Below, one piece after another: positions 25,592 to 37,607 of a stretch of 64,000 bases of DNA. The position numbers were made by a program, and so were the translations under genes. The notes under the pieces were generated by a model. That model saw nothing but the letters and a program-made list of their open reading frames with translations. It did no database searches and was not told where the DNA came from. Origin of the DNA: Toxotes chatareus (taxonomy: Eukaryota; Chordata; Actinopteri; Toxotidae); contig CM028888.1 in NCBI GenBank assembly GCA_016801885.1, positions 5,750,501-5,814,500 of the forward strand, given 5' to 3'. Each line of letters opens with the position of its first letter. Position 1 is the stretch's first letter.

Positions 25592-28500
25592 GTCCAACAG
25601 AGATTTAAAAAAGAAAAAAGAAAAAAAAAAAAACAACCTTTGGGCTCACCGCAGAGACTGAATGCATCTCTGGCACTCCTGGTCGAGTGTTGGAGGATTG
25701 AAAAACTGTGGACCAACAGGGAGAAATCTAATTAATCTAGCTTTGCTCAAACCACCAATAAAAATGATCGTTTACTATTCCATCTGGACCATACTGTATG
25801 TGATAGGCATTGTGTGTAATAGCAACGCAATTACATTAGAATACCCTTCAAGTAAGTAATATAAGTGTGCATGAGAAATATGAACATTCTTTTCTGTGGG
25901 GTTGATGGTGTGTAAGGTCAGTTATATTTTACCACAGTTTGCTTTTTTAAAAATCATGTTATTTTGTAATTTTGGCTTGGGAAGATTTTTCTATGCTTTC
26001 TATGGTGCTGGCATTCTGTAAAATGGATGCTTTTTAATGAATACGACAAATGAAACAGTGTCAAACAGTGTTTTGCTACCATTAGATGCTGTACTGTACC
26101 TCTGTAAATTATCACATGGTAATTAAAAATGCAGTGAATTTTTATACAGTTTTCAGTAATTATATCAGTGTATTTGTTCTTATCCCTTATTTCAAAATGC
26201 TCCTTAATTACGTACCAAGTGCCAATTTCATCAACACTGATTTTCCCCATTAAACATGTACTCCTTCCTGAATATTACCCTATATTTACAACATGAGGGT
26301 GTGTCAAGCAGACAAGAGAAAGTTCTTTGTCTTTGTGAGTACTTGCACATTTATAAAGTCTGTCATTGGCTTTAGACGACTTCACATGGCTCATGTGCTG
26401 TATGAACCTTATGACCTTAATCAGACAAAAGTGTTCAAATGATTTTTGAAAGCCATACACTTTGAACAGATTTGTCTAATCAAAGGCAGTGCCTGCATTT
26501 GTGCATAAACACTGTACAGAAAAAAAAAAAAAAACATGCCACATTTGAGGAATTACATAATGTTTACACAATGCACTATTTTCACTGTGGTGCATGTCCA
26601 GTAATGTAGCACAAGTGTGCATCTACTGGATTCATATTTTCCTGCAATACATTACATTTTTCTCTTGAGAAACAAACTAACATAGGACAGAGATAAAAAT
26701 TATGAATTAGTTTTGTGTGTGTAATGTTTCGCAACATCATTAAAATGATCCAGGGCAGCAGCAGCAGAGGGGAGTTGAAGTTTGCTCAAGTACTGCTGGC
26801 TTAACGTCACAGAGAGCAGATAACAAGGTGACGAAAAGAGGTTTGGGAGGACACAGCTGTGATGGGATACCACTGCACCGTAGTTTTTTGGTAGATAAAC
26901 AGACACACACTTTTCAGTCATTAATCAAATCTCCCCAGAGAAATTTATGGCAGATGTCAGGAATTGTTCCACTTCTTTGTAAAACTGCAGCTCCAACCAG
27001 CAGGTCAGGAAACAGCCAGGACAGAGAATACTAACCACTGAGAATTTGTAGTCATTGAGCACTAACTGAACTAAGACTCAGCCAGTTTAAATCAATCAAT
27101 AACGCAGCCTCAGTGTTTGACTTTCTCCAGTTTTTCTCCAGACCTCTTGACATAAGCCACAAATGACAAGATTATTGGATTTCTAAGTTTTTATTACTTC
27201 TGCAGCTTTGAGGCAGAAAATGACCATATTCACATCTACAGAAGTATCTGCAGAATACTAGCATTGGATAATGGTAGAAATTAATTTCACCACACATTAT
27301 ACATGAATAATTTTTTTATTATTTCACTAATTAGTTTTAAACTGCAAGTGATAAACTGAAACAGGTGCAGGGAAACTGTCAGGAAAACGAAAAGATACGT
27401 TTCTCAAAAACATCTAGAATGGGGACAAACAAAGCTGAAAAACATAAATAATGACAATGTTCCTTTTCCCCAATCCAAAGGTAAAAACAAAACACAAAAA
27501 GTGATTGCCTTAGACAAATTTTAGTGTTTCAAATGCAGCTGTGGTGAGAAGAATGTCACATCTGGAGTGGAATGAGTGCTATTTCACTTTTCATGTATTC
27601 ACATCTGAAATATGTAGGGAAATATTTAGATATTTTATGAAACGTATGGGATCAGCGTCTACAGAAACAACATAACATTTTTCAAGTGGTTCCAACCTCA
27701 CATGAGCGTGTCCATTCTCCAGGAGATTCAAAGTGTTGAAATCACTGGCTCTTCATAAATGTAGGCACAAGATAACAGAACAGTTCTATTATCTCACACT
27801 GCTGGAGAAAACTGGTGGATGAATCTAACAAAGACACATTTGATCCAGGATCATGGTTATGATTTAGATCATGTCATCTTTTTCCAGAAGTTACATTTGT
27901 CCAAGTATGAACTCACAGTCCTCTACAGAATTGTGCAATGACAAAGGGGTACAACAACAACAAAACATAAAAATAATGGAAATCAGCTCCGTGAAATGGT
28001 TTATGAATGCCAGTTGGTTATAATAAAATGGGAATACAGTGTGTCCTTGTAGCCAAATACTAGTTTTTCAGCAAGATTTAGTCCACATTTGTTAGAAATT
28101 TTAACAGATATTGACAGCACCATGTGGCACTGATAATTTCCCTCTATAATATGTTTTGTAGTTTAACATTTTAGCAGTTCACCACCCAGCAAAAACCCAC
28201 GCTCTCTTTTTGTTTTGCCTTGGCAGATCATGTGCGAGAGATGAAGATTTAGACACAATGATTTCATCCCTATTTTATATTGAAACTGTACTGTTAGTAG
28301 AACCTTCAAGTGATGCTAAATTTTAAAATTAGAGGCCCTTTGAGAATAGGGTTTAAGAAAAAAAAAGTGTCTAAAAATACAACTGATGAGTCAAAAGATT
28401 GTACATAGATAAATCTTTTTTGTCATTGCACAGTCATACTTTGTGCAATGACAAATATATTATTATTATATAATATTATTATTGTACTTAGTCATGTACT

Positions 28501-29519
28501 GTGACAGTGTGATGTATGTATTTAAGTAGTATCTCTAAGTACTACAACTTTGATAAGCACACTTTGGACAAAACATACTTTGCTGAAACTGCATTGTGGT
28601 TCCTCCCAGGTTTTGACCAAGAGGCTTAGTGCACTCTTTCCCTCAAACTCATTGCCAGACAGCTCTGTTGTCTGTCCTCCAGCTCAAAATTAAAACCAGT
28701 TGACCACAGCTATGGATCTGAAATTTATGGTGCTTGAGGGTAGTCTGCAGAGACGAGAACTAATTGCCATCTAGGATTTGCTTCATGATCGATGAACTGA
28801 GACAAAGAAGTATTTTCAAAACCACTCCAAATGTGTCACATTCACTGATCCCAGACAGTGTGCTTGGATTTTGTGTGTTACAATGGATTCTGTAAAAAAG
28901 ATAGATGTGCAACAGAGAATTATATTTTGTTGTGTTATCCGCATCCTTTCTTTTTGTCTTGTTTTTTATGACTTAGGGTTGCTTTATCATATCTGAACAG
29001 CAGGTAGTGGTCAAATGAAAATGAAAGACTAGTACAAGCGACAGTCATTGTCTTCTGCGGTCATTGTCTTAATATTTCAATACGTTTTCTACAATAATAT
29101 TTCACTGTTGCAAATGAGCTGTTGAAAATAAAAATACTAATGTAATCCTTTAAAGACAAAAAAGTAAGAAGAAGAAAGATGAAGATACATGTAGAGCTGG
29201 AAAAAAGTCACAATCACTGCAGGTGCCACTATGTTTTCAGCTGTGTGGGAGAAATTCACATTGCTGAAGTATGACTGTGATTTCCAAGACTCAATAGACA
29301 GCAGCATGTGCAAACAGCCAAAGCAGAGCAGGATTTGCTGTGCAGTTCAGTTGATCCATTTGTGCATCTGGCCAGTAGTTCCTCCATAGAGAGAGCAATT
29401 ATTATGATCTGTGTATCTGTGGAGAAAATGATGTCACACCTTGCAGATGCCCTTTGGGCAGCCTCGGTGTGTGGTGTGTGTGTGTGTATGGACAAAATTG
29501 AGTTTCCCATAGGCAGAGA
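25592..29519 (+). other. postn 3' UTR and intergenic spacer
   Basis: The postn 3' UTR starts here. AATAAA at 25757-25762 and ATTAAA near 26122 are candidate polyadenylation signals. The remainder is AT-rich with no convincing open frame, apart from a short perfect hairpin at 28419-28455 and ATT-rich sequence near 28460-28490. Confidence 0.5.
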
Positions 29520-29524
29520 CTGCT

Positions 29525-29605
29525 TTTTGAGGGTTAAGACTTAGTTTTAAGGTTAGGGTTAGAATTGGGTTTAGGTTAGGGTTAAGGTTTGGGTTAGCCA
29601 TTTAG
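29525..29605 (+). repeat. Degenerate telomere-like (TTAGGG)-related repeat
   Basis: This stretch contains repeated GGTTAGGGTTAG, GGGTTTAGG and AGGGTTAAGG units, i.e. imperfect TTAGGG hexamers. A GA-rich simple repeat (about 29670-29708) and a short TG run follow closely. Such degenerate arrays can arise from interstitial telomeric insertion or from plain drift of a simple repeat. Confidence 0.6.
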
Positions 29606-29609
29606 TTGT

Positions 29610-31740
29610 GAAGGTTAAAGTCAGGGTAAGGGGCGAGGGAAGTAGCCGGGGTCCTCACAAAGGCAGTTAGACGAGAGAGAGACAGAGAGAGACAGAGAGA
29701 GAGAGAGAGTGTGTGTGTGTTTGAAGAGAAGGGGCATGGGGCAATTTATGGCTTTGTACAATTAACACACACACACCATTTTGCCATATTTCATCTCTGA
29801 AGTCTAGTGTTTGCTTAGTAGAGGCTAATTTATGAACATTTCCGTTTTTCTCTTTTCATCTTATTTCTTCTCAGCTCAGTGTGAAATCTGTATCTTGATT
29901 TGTAGTAACAAAGGCTGCCAAGTCAAATAACGAGACCTCTCAACATAGTTGTCAAAAATAATTTTCAGTACAGCTCATTACACTGAGGCTAATAAATAAA
30001 TGTGTCGGTTTAGGCTGAGATGTGTTTTTACAATGAAAAATCTGAGATTTGATGCAACCCAGAATCCAGTTTCAGAATATTCATGGTGTTTTTCTCTGTT
30101 CTTTCTGAATAGTTTAATTGTTCTTACTTATTCCTTAATTATTCTGACAGTTGTCTAGTTTTTATGTTGTTACCGGTAAAAGTACACCCATACTCAAAAT
30201 GTAGCATTTAATCATCTGAAGGCATCTGCTTTCCCTGAATTCACAGTCCAGCCTTGACTAGTCTCTAACACAGAACATGCACAGTGACATCATCCAACAC
30301 CAGCCATGATCACAAGAAGGATTTTCCAAGGAAAAGGGGGATGCAACATCTCAGAGGGAGGCAGAGAGGGAGAAGGACAGGGAAAAAAAAGCCAGAGTTG
30401 AGAACAGATCCAGGGACAGATCTGAGGACACATTGGGAGGAAGGCTGTGTGCTCACTATCATTTTTGCTGATACCAGTGATGAGACAGAAACAACTCAGT
30501 CACCCTTTTAAACAAAGTTCCCTGAATGTCAAACACTCACTGCTCTAAATGTTTTCCTTACTGGCAGTGATCAGCAACTGTGGTATCTGTGGTAAGACTG
30601 AATTTCTTTTGGATTACAAAGGTCATAAGTTACAGTGGAAAGAAAGGTATTAAGATGTTCAAAGAACCTGAGCCATGAGCAGCAGCAGTCTGTGGACGCA
30701 ATGCAGGGCCAAGCCTATGGGACTGTAAAAAAAAAATTTGTATTTCAAATTTATCATGAAGATATAGCTTCCTTATATGCAAATCTATGCAATAAAGCAC
30801 AAACTACTGTAACTGCTGTAATTGTTAGTAAGGTCACTATTTCTAGTATTCTAAAAAAGAGCTCACTTAAGATTTATGTTTTCTTGGCTCAACTCTTATT
30901 ATTACAGGTGACTATACACACATGCTACACACCCATGAGGTCTGCAAACCTGCACAAACTTTTTTTTTTTTTTTTAAAAGTTACACTTGATGTGGTTGCA
31001 GGCCTCATAAATCACCTCACTGCCTTCATTCCTTGGAACATTTTCACAGATTTGCTTTCCTCATCAGCAAACTCAGAAGTCTCAAGCAAAGTATCATCAG
31101 ACGATAAGTGAAATGTAATTTAGCTTGAAGCTAGATTTGCTGAGGCAACCTCACTCAATTTATAAATCAAAACCATGTGAGCTTATGCTTTATCAAAGAG
31201 AGCTTTTCTTTCCAGCCTCTGATTGTTTCAGTGCATCTGTTTTTGGGCCATTTAAGACAGGGAAATGGTTTTAATAGTCTATTTTCTTAAATTATTGAAT
31301 TTTCCATAGTCATTTTTGAGATTTGTCTTTTCAAGCAAGCAAGCAAGCAAGACAGAATTGATCTCCACAAGCTGATTGTCTGTAGCATCCTGGTAACAAT
31401 GCATACATGTGTTCTTGATATTGTGACTAGCTTTGCTGGTACTCACTATTGTGTCTTTTGTAAAAGAAAAAAGGAAAAACAGATTACTGTATGTATCCCA
31501 GCTATGTTTCTCTGACATCTTTCAGTTTCTGCAACAAGCTCTTAACTGAATAGACATTTTTTTTGCCCTGTAGTTCTGTGGAAATTTGGTTTCATATCCT
31601 GACCATGCTATATCAAGTCATAGTTTTACATTTAACATACTTAGCATTTAATTTATTAGTTTGAGATTTGGACAGGGTAGTGTGGGCATGTGAGGCAACA
31701 AATATTGTCAGATGAACACTGAGCTATAGACAGGAAGACC
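29610..31740. other. Spacer between postn and the UGT array
   Basis: No supported gene. A (CAAG)n run lies near 31334-31352. Open frames at 30284-30511 and 30635-31111 have low-complexity, AT-driven composition and no family resemblance. The duplicated UGT unit begins near 31750-31800. Confidence 0.5.
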
Positions 31741-32368
31741 AAGTCCACAAACAGTACGAAATTTGTTAATATTCGACAAAAAGTTCTGTGAATTTGCATT
31801 TTTAAGAGTCATAACAGAGAAACACTTCCTTTAAAATAAAAATTTATTAATCTTTGCTGTAATCAAAAATGAAACGGGGCAAGATATATTTGACAATTCA
31901 GAAAATATATTGATTATACGGACTTAGTTTTGTCACATTTCAATTTGTTTTAGCCCTGAAATCGTCAGCATGTCAAGTGTTGGGGTTTTGTACATCAGAA
32001 ATGGATGGCATCATCTTGAGATCATGAAAATTATCAATGTCAGGGCATCGAGTAATTCGTGTTTTGGTTCTGTACTTCTGAAATTACAGAATAATGTTGA
32101 CTAGATGAGATTATCACCAATGATTTGAGGGTATTTTAGTACCAAAATCTGTCAAGATACATTTGACAACGGATTTTAAAACAGGAAGGAGGCTATCTTA
32201 CTTTAACTATACTTTTAGTTTTATACAGCTAAATCGATTGATTTTATTATTTTATTTCATAAATAATAAAGAGGTACAAATGAGATACCTTAACATGTAT
32301 GTTTTTCTCTAAATATAACATTTGTAGAGAATCAATCTTAGCATATTTCTAAACAAATTTGTCCTCTG

Positions 32369-34752
32369 TCAGTGTTGTTTAGCTTTGGTCTTTCTTCTAT
32401 TTCTGCAGCATAGACACCTGAAAATGGCCAAAACAGAGAGCAACAGTACAGTTGCTGCAGCCAGCAACAGTAGCATTACATCTAAAGAGTAGTATGAGTA
32501 CCAGGGCATTTTATAAGCCTCTGTACGCAAATGTGGAGCCCCTTTATGGCGCATGACATATTCCACCCAGAAGATGGCTTGATCCATGGGTGATATTGGC
32601 TGATCTCTGTGCAAACGTGAAAGTCTTTGCATGTTCTCTCTGTAGCTGTCTTGATGGAGCACTTCCCTAAGACCTTGTTCAAAGCTGTGGCTGTTAACAT
32701 CACCTAATTGAATGATCTTCCCAGCTCCTCTTTCCTGCAAACGTAGAAGGTTGTCATACTGGTCAAAGAACAAGGGTATGCCAAGCACAGGGACCCCATG
32801 GTAAATGGCCTCCTGGACTCCATTGGTTCCTCCATGAGCTACAAAGACTTTGGTCTGTGGGTGTCCCAGGAGGTCCTTCTGTGGCATCCAGTCCACTATC
32901 AGAGTGTTGTTGCCCAAAGTGGAGGGACGCTCTCCTTTGTGCCTCCATATCACCTGATCAGAAAACAAACAGAATCATTGTTAATTTACAGCATATGAGC
33001 AGACAGATAATACAATGTGCCTGCCATGGCTGCAGCCTGAGTGTTGAGCACTTTTCAAGTGACAATGACAAATTAAATAAAACATGATAGAAAACTAGAA
33101 CACAGTTCAAGTTCTTAATAGCATAGGATGTAAAATATATAACGTTGAAAAGAATTTTAAAAGATGAGTTTTGAGTGAAGTCTTGAAATTTGTGTTGTGC
33201 GGTCTAAAGTGTTCCATAGATGGGTCCCTTGATTTCAATAGTGTGGCATTTATTAGGTTACATTAATCTATTTTTAACTTCTCTATCAATCAATCCATCC
33301 GCCTTCTAAACCCACTCGTTATGATTAATTAGACACCCCGGACAGGCTGCCAGTCTATCACAGGGCTATGTTCCCCCTCTCTAAATTTGTATTTATTCTA
33401 AATTTCTATTTGTATTTATTATGTAGTCCTTAGAGGACTGATTTGTTGATTTTTAGTCATTTATTAATATCAAAACTAGTTTTGCTTTTAATTTAATCTA
33501 TTTAGTAATGGATTTATTACTGGATGTCAATTTCTCTCAGGTCTCTCAGGGTCAAACAAATGTTTTGAGTTGCACATTTCAAGTTTTTAACATTTCACAT
33601 ATTTTTGAGAGAATCATGGGTATATGTTACCTTCTGAGGCATCTTGGCAAAGATGCTGGCAATTTCATCTGCAACCACTTTGGGCAAAGCATTAACCAAA
33701 GTTCCCAGAGTCATGATGATCACTCCATGTTCCCCAGCACTCTGAACAAACTTCTCCAGGTCATCAGGCAGAGGCTGGGCAGGTTTGCACTGGAACCCTC
33801 CTATGTAGACAACATTTGGCATTGTAGGCCGAGGGAATTCAAACACAAAATCTGACCTGAACAGCCAAATGTCTGCTTCTTGAAGAAGCGAGATGATGTC
33901 ACATCCACCCTCGATATATTTATCACAGATAGCATCATAGCTTGGTCCCACCAAGAATTTCTGCTGGAAGAGTATAATACTGTAGAAAAACAGGTTCTTG
34001 ATCCTCTGCATGAAATTCATTTTGTCGGTCAAGCCCGATCCTGGCACTGGGATATAAGACAGTGGTGAGGGGGCTATTGCAAAGTGGCCTTCTCCACTCG
34101 TGATCCAGCGAACATTGAGCACCAAGGGTAGTTTGAGATATTTGGCCAATACAACCCCTGGTGCAATGGCTGGGTCAGTGAGAACAAGATCATACTGGGA
34201 ATCCCTCAAGCTTTTGACCATATTTTCATCATCAAAGATTTGACCGAGGGCTTCAGACCACAATGAATGGGCCTCAGAAATCATAGAAAGGAAATCCTTG
34301 GTGAGTTTGAAGAAAGTCAGTGCTGAAGCTCCCTCTCTCTGTGCCTGAAAAAAAGTGTTTTGAAAATAAGTGTTGAAAAAGTGTGAAACAGATTATCTTG
34401 ATATTTCAATGGTTAAAAGACCCATGTGGGACCCAACACATTGTCTATAAAGACATACCCTCATGTGTTCCTGTAGGTACACTTCAAAAAAATTCTCTAA
34501 ACCTTCATCCATGTCAATTGTAATGGATGAGTAGAGAGGAGACTTTTCTGCAATGTACCAGCTGGTGGAGGCCCTGATCACAGTGAGGTTGTGTCCTCTG
34601 GCATGAAGTTCTTCTAGCAGGATTTTCATATTGACCCAGTGACTGCCATCTACAGGGAACACCAGAATGTTCCCTCCATCACAAGGTGGTGTGAAAGAAA
34701 TCAGACATGCACTGAGGACTACAAATAGTCCACACACACGATGCAATGGCAT
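32369..34752 (-). CDS. UDP-glucuronosyltransferase, UGT5-like, array copy 1
   Basis: This is an ER-lumen enzyme expected to transfer glucuronic acid from UDP-glucuronate to lipophilic acceptors such as steroids, bile pigments and xenobiotics. Coding exons, 5' to 3' on the minus strand: 34752-34459, 34344-33631 and 32953-32369 (98, 238 and 194 codons plus stop), all phase 0 with GT/AG borders, giving 530 residues, the family's usual size. A signal peptide (residues 1 to about 26) precedes GNILVFPVDGSHW. His38 in DGSHW and Asp155 in LTDP are the expected catalytic pair. The UGT signature runs from WMPQKDLLGHP (about 358) through FVAHGGTNG to FDQYDN (about 404). A membrane helix lies at about 493-514, followed by a short cytosolic tail ending KAKQH, a KxKxx-type ER-retrieval pattern. 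Oddities: exon 2 starts AQREGAS where the others have ML(R/K)EGAS, and GTLVNALPK replaces GTWI. UGT5 placement is by resemblance; a UGT2-like name is possible. Confidence 0.92.
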
Positions 34753-34937
34753 GGCTCCTAAAATGTAACAAAGAGAAATAATAGTGTTTTGATAATCAGA
34801 TTAAAAATATTATCTAAAAGAAATATGTCCTGAACAGGTTTATGTAGTGGGAATTGTCTATTATTTATGAAATTTCACAAACTGAAAATACAACCAATGC
34901 CAACCACTTTATGAAAATGTTCCTGAAATTCACTTAC

Positions 34938-35046
34938 CTGTGCTTCTGAGTGGCAACAGTAGTTCTACTTGCCCGCTGACTGACAGTCCACCCAAAGGAT
35001 TCCTTACATATTTGAGTTCAAACTCCAGTCTCAGAGATGATTGGTC
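34938..35046 (-). promoter_or_regulatory. UGT copy 1 promoter and 5' non-coding exon
   Basis: Read on the minus strand there is an inverted-CCAAT position (ATTGG at 35039-35043 on the plus strand), a TATA-like CAAATATGTAAGG near 35003-35015, and then a short exon ending ...GAAGCACAG at 34938, followed by the donor GTAAGT. The matching acceptor is at 34758-34759, five bases before the ATG. The same layout is present in all four copies, which is the main support. Confidence 0.65.
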
Positions 35047-35049
35047 CTT

Positions 35050-37070
35050 TCACAGGTAAATGAGTTACATGTGGCACATGTCAGATGAAGATGTCATGCT
35101 GAAATCAGTGTTCTGCAAAGTGAAACAAGCAAAGTGATTATATCTTACTTTTCCTGTCAGTATAGTTGTATTACTTCATTTGATCATGTTTTTAAAGTAC
35201 TGGTAGTACTATAGTTTGTGTAGTGTTTTCAGTGTTTCTCTGTCGTGCAAGAACAGTGCTTGCATCATATGAAACGGTGACCTCTTCCATGAGGTTATCA
35301 GAGTGAGTTATGTAATATTAATCCACGTGAGTTTCACATGTATCATTAAAACCTGGAGAAAACCAGACAAGTTTCCTGGATAAATGTTCTGTATATCTTT
35401 TTTTCAGAATGTTACACAGTTATTTGCTCCAGGTTTGTGACCTGCTGGGTTGTTTACTAAAGCTCCCTGTTGCCAAGTGTGCCAAATATAGCTGCCACTT
35501 GAATGTAGGTTGCAGGTCTCAGAGCTGAACTCAACTGATCTGAGGCATGTCCTCTCAGATCACTCTTAGGATCTGTGGTGGAGGAAGCATTCAGATCCTT
35601 TCCTCAGTACCAAAACTTCACTATAAAAATACTCCCTTACCAGTAGAAGCACCGAAAATATTACTTGGGTATTGAAAATATACTTAAACTACGCAGTACT
35701 TAGTGGCTCACTCACACCAATTTTATTTGCACTTAAAGAATCAAAAATAAAAGTACTTGATGCAGGAAAAAGGCCCCTGTGAATGTTAAGCTGTTTTCTC
35801 ATATGTTGTCCTTTCACATATTAGCACACAACCTAGAAATACTACCCAGGCGGCACCTGGGTAGGGCCGGCAGGTGGCAGGATAGAAACGTCATCAACGT
35901 GCCAACTTAGTCACTGTGAATTCTTTGGACAATGACCTGCTCGATTCACAGACTGGCTCAACTGGACTATGCATACACTTTGCACAGAGCTGGCAGGATA
36001 AAGGCTGTTTAATGTCCAACTGATTTGGACAGTTGTGACAGTTGCAGATGTTTTAATGTGTAAGCTGTATATGACTGTTGTAATTGGTTGAGGTGGAGCT
36101 AAAAAAAATTTTATTATTTGATGTAGGGCTGACACCAGTGATTAGTTGTCCTTGGTGGACGTCAGGGTGGACTGGCAGTGCCACTTGTAGTTGCAGTACT
36201 ATTACCTGGGCTTTTTTTCTTTTTTTAATGAAAAAAAAATGAAAATAGTTTACCTTGTATTTCTGTGTCTGCTTCACACTGATGTGCTGTTTTCATTCAT
36301 GTAGACAAGGAAGTCTGTGTTTAGAGTCTGTAAAAGTAAGCATCTCCGATGAAAGTGGTTACTTACATTTAAGCAAGGAGGAAGCAAATGCCAAGTCAGC
36401 AGAGTAAGAAAAAAAATTATGACTTAAGCATATTCACTTTTTGACACAACATGTAAACTATAGTATGTAAAACCCTTACTTCTTGTTGTGGATGACTTGT
36501 GACTAAGAATTTGAATTATCACAAACTTTTGTGTGAAAATACCAGTGCCAGTCAGTGAGGCCATACTGTCCATGGCTTCTTCTTGAAAAATGTTGTGGTA
36601 GGGTTTATGTGTATATCTCTACAGGGATATGGGTGTGATGCAATTAAGCTTGTAAATCAGCTGCTGGTCCTAAGTAGCAGAACTTTTTCTTGTGTCTAAC
36701 AAGGAAAAATTAGGAAACACTTTTATAACATTTTGTCACAGATACTAGCACAGATCATTCTTCTGTTGAGGTAATCATTAGTATATCTACACTGTGGTGA
36801 TAAATTTTAAAGATAACCTGCATAGTTTATGATTTTGTTTTCATAATACCGTTTCTTTTTCTGCTTGAGTCCACTCTGGCTTCTTTGGCTTCGGTGGTTT
36901 CTTCAGACTCGTTCAGGAGAAAAATAATCACCCCTCTTTCCTTTCAGGACACAAACAATGCACATATTCTGCTCACTCTGCTAAGGTCCTAATGCCTTCC
37001 ATTTCTATCATCTTATTCTTGTGAACTTCATACAGGGTACATATAGAGCTAGTGGAAAAAGATCAAGCAC
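35050..37070 (-). other. Upstream flank of UGT copy 1, part of the duplicated unit
   Basis: This non-coding sequence recurs with modest divergence upstream of copies 2, 3 and 4, for example the CACCTGGGTAGGGCCGGCAG block near 35850 and 40970 and the GTCCAACTGATTTGGACAG block near 36013, 41114 and 46292. No open frame of note. Confidence 0.6.
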
Positions 37071-37607
37071 ACAGTGAGCAGAGCAGAGTGAACAGATTTT
37101 TGTGCATTTGCATTTTTAAGAGTGATAACAAGAAACTGTTCCTTTAAAATAAAAATTTATTGATCTTTCCAATAAGAAAAAATGAAATGGGAACAAAGCA
37201 TTTCACACAATTCATAAAATGTATTGATTATAAGACTTAATTTGGTTACGTCTGAATTGGTTTAGAACACAAATCCTCAACAGTGTGCTAAACCAAAACA
37301 CTTTGGTTTGGTTTAGAATAATGTTGACTAGATGAGACGATCATCAGTGATTTGGGGGCTACTTTAGTACCAAAATCTTAATCTATCGAGATACATTTGA
37401 CAACTGATTTTACAACAGGAAAGAGGCTGTATTACCTTAACTACACTTGTGTTTTATGCAGCTAAATTGATTGAGTGATTTTCATTTCATTTTACTTCAC
37501 AAGTAATAAAGAGGTACAAATGAGATACCTTAAGGTGCATGTTTTTCTCTAAATAAAACATTATAGAGAATCCATCTTAGCATGTTTCTAATCAAATCTG
37601 AGCTCAG

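Noticed and set aside
30635..31111. 158-residue plus-strand open frame between postn and the UGT array
   Set aside because: Composition is AT-driven with poly-Phe and poly-Lys from T and A runs. It matches no domain I know, and no splice partners or convincing start context are seen.
32482..32703. 73- and 61-residue frames repeated inside the last exon of each UGT copy
   Set aside because: They recur only because the exon itself is conserved. They are out of frame with the enzyme.
33508..34068. Plus-strand open frames opposite UGT exon 2 (also at 38766, 44369 and 48115)
   Set aside because: They are antisense shadows of the conserved coding exon, recurring at each copy for the same reason.
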